From NCBI RefSeq assembly GCF_000378305.1, contig NZ_KB899539.1, positions 1 to 64,000 on the forward strand: 64,000 nt of DNA, in the 5' to 3' direction. Position 1 is the first letter of the stretch, and the number at the start of each line of letters is the position of its first letter. The position numbers were made by a program, and so were the translations under genes. Below, in pieces: positions 46,108 through 54,188 of the stretch. This stretch comes from Thioalkalivibrio sp. ALJ12 (GTDB taxonomy: Bacteria; Pseudomonadota; Gammaproteobacteria; Ectothiorhodospirales; Ectothiorhodospiraceae). Under the pieces are notes generated by a model that saw nothing but the letters and a program-made list of their open reading frames with translations, did not search any database and was not told the origin of the DNA.

Positions 46108-47066
46108 AGCATGCACGCATCAGCGGGACCGGGAGCTACCTGCCCGAGAGGATCCTGACCAACGCCGATCTCGAGGCCATGGTGGATACCTCGGATGCGT
46201 GGATTCAGGAGCGCACCGGGATTCGCGAGCGCCACATCGTGGCCGAAAACCAGGTGACCTCCGACCTGGCGCTGAAGGCCGCCGAGCGCGCGCTGGATGC
46301 CGCGGGCATCCGCCCTGCCGACCTGGACCTGATCATCGTCGCCACCACGACCCCGGACCAGATTTTCCCCAGTACCGCCTGCATCCTGCAGGCGAAGCTG
46401 GGGATCGGCGGCTGTCCGGCATTCGACGTGCAGGCAGTGTGTTCCGGTTTTGTCTATGCACTCGCCACGGCCGATCGCTTCATGCAGAGCGATGAGATCC
46501 GGCATGTGCTGGTCGTCGGGGCCGAGACGCTCTCGCGCATCACCGACTACACCGACCGCGGCAACTGCATCCTGTGGGGCGATGGCGCGGGCGCGGTGGT
46601 GCTGTCGCGCTCGCCGGACCCGGGCATCATCTCCACCCACCTGCACGCGGATGGCCACCACAAGGGCCTGCTGGAGGTCCCGGGCGGGGTCTCGCAGCCC
46701 GGCGACAACCCGGATCTCGAGTTTATCCGCATGGAAGGCCGCGCGGTCTTCCGGGTCGCGGTCAACACCCTGGACCAGATCGTCGACGAGACACTGGAAT
46801 ACAACGGGATCGAGAAGTCCGAGCTGGACTGGCTGGTCCCGCACCAGGCCAACATCCGCATCATCCAGGCCACGGCCAAGAAGCTGAACATGTCCATGGA
46901 TAACGTCGTGGTCACGGTCGACCGGCATGGCAACACCTCCGCCGCGTCGATTCCGCTGGCGCTGGATACCGCCGTGCGCGACGGGCGTATCAAGAAGGGC
47001 GACCTGATCCTGACTGAGGCCTTTGGCGGCGGCTTTACCTGGGGCTCCGCGCTGATCCGGATGTAG
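46104..47066 (+). CDS. fabH: 3-oxoacyl-ACP synthase III (KASIII)
   Basis: Condenses acetyl-CoA with malonyl-ACP to start fatty-acid synthesis. GTG start at 46104 overlapping plsX; 320 residues. The catalytic triad is visible: Cys113 in VQAVCSGF, His in VPHQANIRI and Asn in [11 protein letters not shown]-terminal [14 protein letters not shown] is typical. fabD-fabG-acpP, which often follow, are not present here. Confidence 0.95.
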   Translation: MKHARISGTGSYLPERILTNADLEAMVDTSDAWIQERTGIRERHIVAENQVTSDLALKAAERALDAAGIRPADLDLIIVATTTPDQIFPSTACILQAKLGIGGCPAFDVQAVCSGFVYALATADRFMQSDEIRHVLVVGAETLSRITDYTDRGNCILWGDGAGAVVLSRSPDPGIISTHLHADGHHKGLLEVPGGVSQPGDNPDLEFIRMEGRAVFRVAVNTLDQIVDETLEYNGIEKSELDWLVPHQANIRIIQATAKKLNMSMDNVVVTVDRHGNTSAASIPLALDTAVRDGRIKKGDLILTEAFGGGFTWGSALIRM

Positions 47067-47090
47067 CGCGCGCCGCTTCGCGATTCCATT

Positions 47091-47117
47091 CCTGTGGGAG
47101 CCTGCTTGCAGGCGAAG
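47091..47117. repeat. REP-like palindrome
   Basis: CCTGTGGGAGCCTGCTTGCA, continuing GGCGAA, contains the palindrome GCCTGCTTGCAGGC (47100-47113). It resembles REP units known from Pseudomonas (GTGGGAGC...). A single copy lies 24 bases after the fabH stop. Confidence 0.65.
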
Positions 47118-47170
47118 CCCCTGCCAAAGACTGATACGAAGCGGTTCGCCGAAAGACGGGAGTCGACGAC

Positions 47171-47647
47171 ATGGGTCGCGAGATCGAACGCAAGTTTCTG
47201 CTGGCCAGTGATACCTGGCGCGAGGCCGTGGTGCGCTCGCAGCGCATGCGCCAGGGCTATCTGTGCGGCAATGATCGCGCCTCGATCCGCGTGCGCGTGG
47301 ACGAGGAGGGCGCGAACCTGAACATCAAGAGCGCGACCCTGGGGGTCGAGCGCGACGAGTACCAGTACGCGATCCCGGTCGAAGAGGCCCATCGCCTTCT
47401 CGACACCCTCGCGGGTCCGCAGGTCGAGAAGACGCGCTACTGGGTGGATGTGGACGGCTGGGAATACGAGATCGACGTGTTCGAGGGCGCCAATGCCGGC
47501 CTGATCGTCGCCGAGCTGGAATTGCCCGCAAGCGATGCCGACTTCCCGCGCCCCGAGTGGCTGGGCGAGGAGGTCTCGCACGACCCGCGCTACTACAACA
47601 CCGAGCTGGCCCGGAACCCCTACCGCGACTGGCCCGATGCAAGCTGA
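47171..47647 (+). CDS. CYTH-domain triphosphatase
   Basis: 158 residues. The N-terminal signature EIERKFL of the CYTH superfamily is followed by alternating charged beta strands (ASIRVRVDE, LNIKSATLG, EYQYAIPVEEA, WEYEIDVFEG, LIVAELELP) that build a triphosphate tunnel with Glu and basic residues. Close bacterial homologues hydrolyse inorganic tripolyphosphate; the natural substrate is uncertain. It overlaps the next gene by 11 bases. Confidence 0.88.
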   Translation: MGREIERKFLLASDTWREAVVRSQRMRQGYLCGNDRASIRVRVDEEGANLNIKSATLGVERDEYQYAIPVEEAHRLLDTLAGPQVEKTRYWVDVDGWEYEIDVFEGANAGLIVAELELPASDADFPRPEWLGEEVSHDPRYYNTELARNPYRDWPDAS

Positions 47648-48275
47648 TTCCTTTCCCGTGTTCGATCCGGACTGCCGGCGCTGCCCGCGCCTGGCCGGTT
47701 TTCTGGAAGACGTGCGGGCGAAGCACCCGGACTACCATGCCGCTCCGGTGCCCTCGTTTGGGCCGCTGGATGCCCGCCTGCTGATCGTTGGACTCGCCCC
47801 GGGGATGCACGGGGCCAACGCGACGGGGCGGCCCTTCACCGGGGACTACGCCGGGGTGCTGCTCTACGAGACCCTGCACCAGTACGGCTTTGCGACCGGC
47901 CCCGAGAGCGTGAGCGCGGACGACGGGCTGCAACTGCTGGACTGCCGGATCACCAATGCGGTCAAGTGCCTGCCGCCGCAGAACAAGCCCACCACCGAGG
48001 AAATCCGTACCTGCAACGGTTTCCTGGCCGCGGAGATGGATGCGATGCAGCCCCGGGTGATCCTGGCGCTGGGCAAGATCGCCCATGACGCGGTGCTGCG
48101 GGCCCGGGGTCTGCCGCTGTCCAGCCTGCGCTTTGCCCACGGCGCCGAGCATGCACTGGATGGCATGCGGCTGATCGACTCCTACCACTGCTCCCGCTAC
48201 AACACCCAGACCCGCCGCCTCACCCCGGCCATGTTCGGCGAACTCTTCGCCCGCATCCGTACCCACCTCGAGTAG
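47637..48275 (+). CDS. uracil-DNA glycosylase, family 5 (UDGb type)
   Basis: 212 residues from the ATG at 47637 inside the CYTH gene end. N-terminal CRRCPRLAGF supplies cysteines expected for an iron-sulfur cluster. Motif A reads VGLAPGMHGANATGRPFTGD, the family-5 form lacking the polar Asp/Asn of family 1. Other parts are TNAVKCLPPQNKP (with a further cysteine) and DSYHCSRYNTQT (motif 3). Thermophile UDGb enzymes act on uracil and some other deaminated bases; here this is inferred by family. Confidence 0.85.
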   Translation: MQADSFPVFDPDCRRCPRLAGFLEDVRAKHPDYHAAPVPSFGPLDARLLIVGLAPGMHGANATGRPFTGDYAGVLLYETLHQYGFATGPESVSADDGLQLLDCRITNAVKCLPPQNKPTTEEIRTCNGFLAAEMDAMQPRVILALGKIAHDAVLRARGLPLSSLRFAHGAEHALDGMRLIDSYHCSRYNTQTRRLTPAMFGELFARIRTHLE

Positions 48276-48437
48276 AAAAGCCTGTTTGGTCCGGCTGCTC
48301 GCGATGGCGTGGGGCCCAAAGGTGTCGAGGTACCAACGTGCGAAGGGCATTGAACGCCCTCTGCTGACATCTCTCACGCCCAGTTGCCCTGCAGGTTTGG
48401 CCGACTCCCTTGGCCGTTCCGGTATCCTGAAGCTGTC

Positions 48438-50261
48438 ATGAGTGCCTCCGACACCAGTTTCGATTCCAAGGCCTTCCTGAAGACGCTGACGCAGTCGCCC
48501 GGCGTCTATCAGATGCTGGATGCCAGCGGCGGCGTGCTGTACGTCGGCAAGGCGCGCAATCTCAGGAGCCGTGTGGCCAGCTACTTTCGCGGTTCGGATG
48601 ATCGCGGGCCGCGGATCCGGTCGATGGTGCGCCAGATCGCGGACATCCGCGTCGCGGTCACGCACACCGAGGCCGAGGCCCTGCTGCTCGAGGCCAACCT
48701 GATCAAGCGCCACCGGCCGCGCTACAACGTGCTGCTGCGCGACGATAAAAGCTACCCCTACATCTTCGTGTCCGGTCAGGAGTACCCGCGTCTGGGTTTT
48801 CACCGGGGCGCGAAAAAGAAGGGAGTGCGCTATTTCGGTCCGTACCCGTCGGCCGGGGCGGTGCGCGAGAGCCTGGCGCTGCTGCAGAAGCTGTTTCAGG
48901 TGCGTCAGTGCGAGGACAGCGTGTTCGCGCACCGCTCCCGGCCCTGCCTGCAGTATCAGATCGGGCGCTGTACGGCGCCCTGCGTGGGCTACATCACGCC
49001 CGAGGAGTATGCCCGCGACGTCGAGTCTTCCGTGCAGTTCCTGCAGGGCAAGAGCGAGGTGGTGATCGCCGATCTGATGCAGCGCATGGAGGCGGCCTCC
49101 GAGCGTCTCGACTTCGAGCATGCGGCCCGGCTGCGGGACCAGATCGCGCGGCTGCGCCAGATCTCCGAGCAGCAGTTTGTCTCCGGCGGCGAGGGCGATG
49201 CCGACGTGATTGCGCTGGCGCAGGAGGCGGGCGCGGTGGCTGTGGAGATCTTCTTCGTGCGCGGCGGCCAGAACCTGGGCAACCGCGAGCTGTTCCCGAA
49301 CGTGCCGGAGGCCACTGACACCGGGGAGATCATGGCGGCGGTGCTGGCGCAGTACTACGCCGAACGCGAACCGCCGGCGCGCGTGCTGCTGTCGCACGAG
49401 CCGGAAGGCGCGCCGGCGCTGGAGGCCTTCCTGATGGAGCGCCGCGGGGGCCGCAAGGTCCAGGTCGCCTGGTCGCTGCGCGGGGATCGCGCGCGCTGGC
49501 TGGATATGGCGCGGCGCAATGCCGAACTGGCGCTGAAGACCCGCATTGCCAGTCAGGCCGGACAGACCGCGCGCCTGGACGCCCTCGCCGCCGAACTGAA
49601 TCTGGAGAATCCCCCGAAGCGCATGGAGTGCTTCGACATCTCGCACACCGGCGGCGAGCGCACGGTCGCTTCTTGTGTGGTGTTCGGGCCCGAGGGGCCG
49701 ATCAAGTCCGACTACCGGCGGTTCAACATCGACGGCATCGAGCCCGGCGACGATTACGCCGCGATGCATCAGGCCCTGAGCCGGCGCTTCGCGCGGCTGA
49801 AGAAGGGGGAAGGGCAGGAGCCGGACATCCTGTTCATCGATGGTGGCAAGGGGCAGGTTACGCAGGCGCTCAATGTGCTGGCGGACCTCGGGCTGGATCA
49901 CATCCGCGTGATCGGCGTCGCCAAGGGCGAGGAACGCCGGCCGGGTATGGAAACTCTGATATTGAGCGGGGTGGAGGCCCCCTCTATACTCCCCGCGCAC
50001 TCGGGTGCGCTGCACCTGATCCAGCAGATTCGCGACGAGGCGCACCGATTCGCGATCACTGGGCACCGTGCGCGCCGTGCCAAGGCGCGCAAGGAATCGA
50101 CCCTGGAGTCGATCCCGGGGCTGGGGCCGAAGCGCCGCAGCGCGTTGCTGCGCCACTTCGGGGGGCTGCGCGGAGTGGCCCGGGCCGGCGTCGACGAGCT
50201 GACCAAGGTGCCGGGCATCCACCGGCGGCTCGCGCAGGCGATTTACGACCAGTTTCACTAG
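48438..50261 (+). CDS. uvrC: excinuclease ABC subunit C
   Basis: Dual-incision nuclease of nucleotide excision repair. ATG at 48438; 607 residues as usual. The N-terminal GIY-YIG domain (SPGVYQML, LYVGKARNLRSR) makes the 3' cut, a UVR domain follows near residue 205, and the RNase H-like 5' nuclease includes CFDISHTGG and LFIDGGKGQ. The C-terminal HhH repeats end in IPGLGPKRRSALL and VPGIHRRLAQAI. The last base of its TAG is also the first base of the miniature element. Confidence 0.96.
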   Translation: MSASDTSFDSKAFLKTLTQSPGVYQMLDASGGVLYVGKARNLRSRVASYFRGSDDRGPRIRSMVRQIADIRVAVTHTEAEALLLEANLIKRHRPRYNVLLRDDKSYPYIFVSGQEYPRLGFHRGAKKKGVRYFGPYPSAGAVRESLALLQKLFQVRQCEDSVFAHRSRPCLQYQIGRCTAPCVGYITPEEYARDVESSVQFLQGKSEVVIADLMQRMEAASERLDFEHAARLRDQIARLRQISEQQFVSGGEGDADVIALAQEAGAVAVEIFFVRGGQNLGNRELFPNVPEATDTGEIMAAVLAQYYAEREPPARVLLSHEPEGAPALEAFLMERRGGRKVQVAWSLRGDRARWLDMARRNAELALKTRIASQAGQTARLDALAAELNLENPPKRMECFDISHTGGERTVASCVVFGPEGPIKSDYRRFNIDGIEPGDDYAAMHQALSRRFARLKKGEGQEPDILFIDGGKGQVTQALNVLADLGLDHIRVIGVAKGEERRPGMETLILSGVEAPSILPAHSGALHLIQQIRDEAHRFAITGHRARRAKARKESTLESIPGLGPKRRSALLRHFGGLRGVARAGVDELTKVPGIHRRLAQAIYDQFH

Positions 50262-50558
50262 GGAAACACTGATTCATGTACACACTCGTGTTGGTACCCC
50301 AGGTTTTCCGAGACCAGGCGCGGTGCGCAGCCGATAGTGGTTCTACCGGCCCGTTATTGACCGATTCGGGCCGCAACGCAGGATCGGGGAACCTGGGGTG
50401 CCAAACCCGAAGGGGCTCGGCCTCCCGTTGTTATCAGAAACGGGCGCGCGCACGGCGTTGCGGCTCCCTTGTGCAGAATGACTGCACGGCAGTCACCGCG
50501 CCTTGTTCGCACGCAAAAGCGACTCGAGCACGAGCGTGTACATTGATCAGTGTTTCCC
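50261..50558. mobile_element. 298-bp miniature inverted-repeat element, copy 2 (inverted)
   Basis: Starts GGGAAACACTGATTCATGTA and ends with the complement of GGGAAACACTGATCAATGTA. Reverse-complemented, it aligns with 30925-31191 along its length, apart from indels, mainly in two blocks near the middle. Inner arms 50289-50310 and 50384-50405 enclose a hairpin at 50330-50350 whose stem has changed relative to copy 1 while the loop is constant. No protein is encoded and no target duplication is evident. Confidence 0.85.
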
Positions 50559-50574
50559 TGGGGCTGACCAGCAG

Positions 50575-51126
50575 ATGATCCGTGAACTCCCCAACTGGCT
50601 GACCTGGTCGCGGATCGTCATGATCCCGCTGCTGATCGTCGTGTTCTACGCGCTGCCGATGCCCACGGCCGGCATCGTCGCGGCGATCGTCTTTGCGCTC
50701 GCCGCGATCACCGACTGGGCGGACGGCTACCTGGCCCGGCGCTGGGAGGTGACCAGCCGCTTCGGTGCGTTCCTCGACCCGGTGGCGGACAAGTTGATCG
50801 TGGCCGCCGCGCTGGTCCTGGTCGTGGATCACAACCCGGGCGTGGGCTTGGCGCTGGCGGCGGTCGTCATTATCGGGCGCGAGATCGCGATCTCGGCCTT
50901 GCGCGAATGGATGGCCGAGGTCGGCGCCAGCGCGAAGGTGGCCGTATCCTGGGTCGGCAAGGTCAAGACCACCGCCCAGATGGTGGCGATCTTCCTCCTG
51001 CTGTGGGCGGAGCCGGTCGCCGGGCTGCCGATTTTCGCGATCGGTGAATGGCTGCTGTATCTGGCGGCCATCCTGACGTTGGTCTCGATGGTGCAGTACA
51101 TGCTGGCGGCTGCGCGCGGGCGCTGA
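50575..51126 (+). CDS. pgsA: CDP-diacylglycerol--glycerol-3-phosphate phosphatidyltransferase
   Basis: Inner-membrane enzyme making phosphatidylglycerol phosphate. ATG at 50575 (MIRELPNWLTWSRI), 183 residues, the normal size. The CDP-alcohol phosphotransferase motif is complete: DWADGYLARRW, then GAFLDPVADK. Several TM helices are present. Reading further upstream would enter the miniature element and give unconserved residues. The Shine-Dalgarno is weak, and the element ends 16 bases before the start. The order uvrC-pgsA-tRNA-Gly-tRNA-Cys is the E. coli one. Confidence 0.95.
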   Translation: MIRELPNWLTWSRIVMIPLLIVVFYALPMPTAGIVAAIVFALAAITDWADGYLARRWEVTSRFGAFLDPVADKLIVAAALVLVVDHNPGVGLALAAVVIIGREIAISALREWMAEVGASAKVAVSWVGKVKTTAQMVAIFLLLWAEPVAGLPIFAIGEWLLYLAAILTLVSMVQYMLAAARGR

Positions 51127-51154
51127 TTGGCCGCACGGAAACACCGGCGGGGTA

Positions 51155-51182
51155 TTGACGTTCGCCCCCGGTGCGGTAGAAT
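51155..51182 (+). promoter_or_regulatory. promoter of tRNA-Gly
   Basis: TTGACG (51155-51160), 16 bases, TAGAAT (51177-51182), ending 18 bases before the tRNA. Confidence 0.78.
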
Positions 51183-51200
51183 ACGCGCCGTTAACGAAGA

Positions 51201-51276
51201 GCGGGAATAGCTCAGCTGGTAGAGCACAACCTTGCCAAGGTTGGGGTCGCGAGTTCGAATCTCGTTTCCCGCTCCA
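51201..51276 (+). tRNA. tRNA-Gly (GCC)
   Basis: 76 bases including CCA; acceptor GCGGGAA/TTCCCGC, D-loop AGCTCAGCTGGTAGAGC, T-loop GTTCGAATC and anticodon GCC at 51234-51236. Confidence 0.97.
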
Positions 51277-51287
51277 ACAGATTCCTG

Positions 51288-51312
51288 AAACCCCGGTTCG
51301 GCCGGGGTTTTC
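51288..51312 (+). terminator. tRNA-Gly terminator
   Basis: Stem AAACCCCGG/CCGGGGTTT with loop TTCGG, then TTC. It lies between the two tRNA genes. Confidence 0.8.
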
Positions 51313-51374
51313 TGTTTCGGCCGCCGCCTGTCGCATCACGCGGGCATCATGCGGACCGGGACCCACCCGATACA

Positions 51375-51448
51375 GGCTGGGTGGCAGAGTGGTTATGCAG
51401 CGGACTGCAAATCCGTGTACGCCGGTTCGATTCCGACCCCAGCCTCCA
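51375..51448 (+). tRNA. tRNA-Cys (GCA)
   Basis: 74 bases including CCA; acceptor GGCTGGG/CCCAGCC, T-loop GGTTCGATTCC, anticodon GCA at 51407-51409. The tRNA-Leu that follows in E. coli is absent. Confidence 0.96.
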
Positions 51449-51467
51449 TCATCGCGCTTCGCGCCAG

Positions 51468-51493
51468 GGCCGCCTTCGGGCGGCCTTTTCTTT
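51468..51493 (+). terminator. tRNA-Cys terminator
   Basis: Stem GGCCGCC/GGCGGCC with a TTCG tetraloop, followed by TTTTCTTTT. Confidence 0.92.
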
Positions 51494-51606
51494 TGCCGGT
51501 CTGGCGTGCCAGCGCGGATCGAAATCAGTATGGAAATTCTCGTCCCAATAAGGGTTACAGGGTCTATGCTCTTAACTCGATAACCACAACGAGACGGGGA
51601 CGCGAG

Positions 51607-52968
51607 ATGCTGATTGTTGGCCTGATTATCGTCGTGGCGGCACTGGTGTTTGCCACCGTGAAGCTGCGAGTCCACCCCTTCCTTGCCCTGTTGCTGGCGG
51701 CCTTCGTGATGGCACTGATCGGGGGTATTGCCCCGAAAGAGGCGATCAGCGTCATCAACGACGGCTTCGGCGGTACGCTCGGCTATATCGGGATCGTGAT
51801 CGCGCTGGGTACGATCATCGGGGTGATCCTGGATCGCACCGGGGCGGCGATCGTGATGGCGGAGGCGATCATCCGGGCGCTGTCGGATCGATTCCCGAAC
51901 CTTACGGCCACGATCATCGGCTACATCGTGTCCATCCCGGTGTTCTGCGACTCCGGCTACGTAATCCTGAACTCCCTGAAGAACGCGCTGGCGAAGAAGG
52001 CGGGCGTGTCCCTGGTGGCGATGAGTGTGGCACTGGCGACGGGTCTGTTCGCCACGCACAACTTCGTCCCGCCGACCCCGGGTCCGATCGCCGCGGCCAG
52101 CAACATCGGGATCGCCGATGCGCTGGGGCTGGTGATCCTGTTCGGCCTGTTGGTGGCCGCCGTGGCGGCGGCAGTGGGCTGGCTCTGGGCGAGCCGCTAT
52201 ACCCACGCGAACGACGACGAACTGCTCGAGCCGGACCCGATCGAGGAGGCGACTGGCCAGGAGGTGAAGAAGCCGGAGCCCGATCTGGCCCATCGCCCGT
52301 CCACCCTGGCGGCATTCATGCCGATCCTGGCGCCGATTGTACTGATCTCCATCGGTTCGATCGCGTCGCTGGCCACGCGCGATGCCGATCCCGGCATGTT
52401 CGCGGAGGGGCTGATCTTCCTCGGCCAGCCGGTGGTCGCCTTGGCGATTGGCGTGGTGTTCGCCCTGCTGCTGGTCAAGGGTGGTGACAAGCGCGGGCGT
52501 TTCCACCAGATGACGGTCGATGCGGTCCTGCTCGCGGCGCCGATCCTGCTGATCACTGGGGCCGGCGGCGCGTTTGGCTCCGTGCTGCAGGAGACCCCGA
52601 TTGGTGACCAGCTCGGCGACATGCTGACCGGTCTTGGACTGGGGCTGTTGGTGCCGTTCCTGCTCGCGGCTGCGCTGAAGTCGGCCCAGGGTTCGTCGAC
52701 GGTTGCGCTGGTGGCCGCCTCGAGCATGGTGGCACCACTGCTGCCCTCGCTGGGCCTGGACTCCGACATGGGCATGGTGCTGGCGGTGATGGCTGTCGGT
52801 GCCGGCGCTATGACTGTCTCCCACGCGAACGACAGCTTCTTCTGGGTGGTGACCCAGTTCAGCCGCATGAAGGTGTCGACCGCCTACAAGGCCTATACGA
52901 CCGCCACGCTGTTGCAGGGTGTGAGCGCGATGATCGTGATCTACCTGCTGGGGCTCGTCTTTGTCTGA
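51607..52968 (+). CDS. GntP-family permease (gluconate/glycerate type)
   Basis: Inner-membrane proton symporter for sugar acids. ATG at 51607, 453 residues, about 12-14 hydrophobic segments. Family landmarks: VHPFLALLLAAFVMALIGG, SIPVFCDSGYVIL, ATHNFVPPTPGPIAAA, and near the C terminus VSHANDSFFWVV. The glycerate kinase gene overlaps its end, so D-glycerate is a likely substrate; gluconate is possible. Confidence 0.88.
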   Translation: MLIVGLIIVVAALVFATVKLRVHPFLALLLAAFVMALIGGIAPKEAISVINDGFGGTLGYIGIVIALGTIIGVILDRTGAAIVMAEAIIRALSDRFPNLTATIIGYIVSIPVFCDSGYVILNSLKNALAKKAGVSLVAMSVALATGLFATHNFVPPTPGPIAAASNIGIADALGLVILFGLLVAAVAAAVGWLWASRYTHANDDELLEPDPIEEATGQEVKKPEPDLAHRPSTLAAFMPILAPIVLISIGSIASLATRDADPGMFAEGLIFLGQPVVALAIGVVFALLLVKGGDKRGRFHQMTVDAVLLAAPILLITGAGGAFGSVLQETPIGDQLGDMLTGLGLGLLVPFLLAAALKSAQGSSTVALVAASSMVAPLLPSLGLDSDMGMVLAVMAVGAGAMTVSHANDSFFWVVTQFSRMKVSTAYKAYTTATLLQGVSAMIVIYLLGLVFV

Positions 52969-54112
52969 GCTGAGGCGGGTCGTGCTGTGTCCGGACAGCT
53001 TCAAGGGCAGTCTGGATGCGGCAGACGTGGCCCAGGCGATGGCTCGCGGTGTACATGCCGCGAGTCCATCCACCCGCATCCGGGCGTTGCCGATGGCGGA
53101 TGGAGGAGAAGGGACGGCGGAACTGGTCAGCCATACCATGGGTTGGGCCTGGCATTTGTCCGATGTCCGTGATCCGCGTGGGCAGCATGTCTCGGCGGGC
53201 TGGGGGTGCGATGCCGTCACCCGACGCGCGGTGATTGATGTCGCCTCGGCCTGTGGGCTGGGCCTGGTGCCCGAGGCCGAGCGCGATCCGTGGAGGCTCG
53301 ATACCCGCGGCGTGGGGCAGCTGATCCTTGCCGCCCTGGATGCCGGTGCCCGGCATGTGCTGATCGGCCTCGGGGGCAGCGGCACGGTGGATGGCGGTGC
53401 CGGGATGCTGCACGCACTGGGGGTCCGCTTTCGGGACCGAGAAGGGGCCGAGCTGGATCCTGTCCCGGACCGGCTGGAGCACCTGGAAAGTGCCGATTTC
53501 TCTGGTCTGGAGCCACGGCTTGCGGGACTCCGCATCACGGTGCTGAACGATGTCGACAACCCGTTGACGGGCAACCGGGGTGCTGCGGCGGTGTTCGGCC
53601 CGCAAAAGGGCCTGGCCACGAAAGACGTGCCACGCATGGATGCCTACATGGAGCGGCTGGAACGCGCGATTGACGAGGCGGGGGAGTTGCGCCGCCCGGG
53701 CGCCATGCCCGGGGCGGGGGCTGCCGGCGGACTGGGCTTTGCACTGGCCTGTGTCCTGCGCGGGCAGTCACGCATGGGGGCGGTGTACCTGGCGGATCTG
53801 ATCGATCTCGATGCGGCGATCGCCGGGAGCGATCTGGTGATCACGGGCGAGGGGCAGGTCGACGGCCAGACCGCGCATGGCAAGGTCGTGGCCGAGGTGG
53901 TTCGGCGGGCACGGCGCTGCTGTGTGCCGGTCGTCGCCGTGGCCGGTTCGATCGATGCCACCCCGGAGGAACTCGAGGCGGTGGGGCTCGTCGACGCGCG
54001 CGCCCTTTGTGATGGCACGATCACGCTGGAGCAGGCGATGGGCGAGCCCGGGCGCTGGATCATGGAGCGTACGCGCGCACTGGTGGAGGCGCGAGGGGCG
54101 CGATCGGTCTAA
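52961..54112 (+). CDS. glycerate kinase (GarK/GlxK family)
   Basis: Phosphorylates glycerate (2-phosphoglycerate in this family), feeding glycolysis or gluconeogenesis. The start appears to be TTG 52961, overlapping the permease stop; 383 residues, normal for the family. Signatures: CPDSFKGSLDA at the N terminus, MADGGEGTAE, GLGGSGTVDGGAGML, NDVDNPLTGNRGAA, and GEGQVDGQTAHGK. Together with the permease it forms a glycerate uptake and activation unit, perhaps serving photorespiratory glycerate in an autotroph (inference). Confidence 0.92.
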   Translation: MSELRRVVLCPDSFKGSLDAADVAQAMARGVHAASPSTRIRALPMADGGEGTAELVSHTMGWAWHLSDVRDPRGQHVSAGWGCDAVTRRAVIDVASACGLGLVPEAERDPWRLDTRGVGQLILAALDAGARHVLIGLGGSGTVDGGAGMLHALGVRFRDREGAELDPVPDRLEHLESADFSGLEPRLAGLRITVLNDVDNPLTGNRGAAAVFGPQKGLATKDVPRMDAYMERLERAIDEAGELRRPGAMPGAGAAGGLGFALACVLRGQSRMGAVYLADLIDLDAAIAGSDLVITGEGQVDGQTAHGKVVAEVVRRARRCCVPVVAVAGSIDATPEELEAVGLVDARALCDGTITLEQAMGEPGRWIMERTRALVEARGARSV

Positions 54113-54188
54113 CGAACGGATAACAACGGGCGGTCCGTGGCCTGGCCATCCATGGCACTATGCGGTACCGAACGCACAGGGGCGCGTC

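Noticed and set aside
48329-48338. GGTACCAACG upstream of uvrC as a third, truncated copy of the miniature element
   Set aside because: Only ten bases match the element's subterminal sequence and no terminal repeat adjoins; chance similarity is likely.
47325-50258. 977-codon open frame antisense to the CYTH, glycosylase and uvrC genes
   Set aside because: It spans three well-supported genes on the opposite strand and has Gln/His/Arg-rich composition typical of an antisense shadow.
50434-53637. 1067-codon open frame antisense to pgsA, two tRNAs, the permease and the kinase
   Set aside because: It runs through two tRNA genes and the miniature element; no domain is recognisable.
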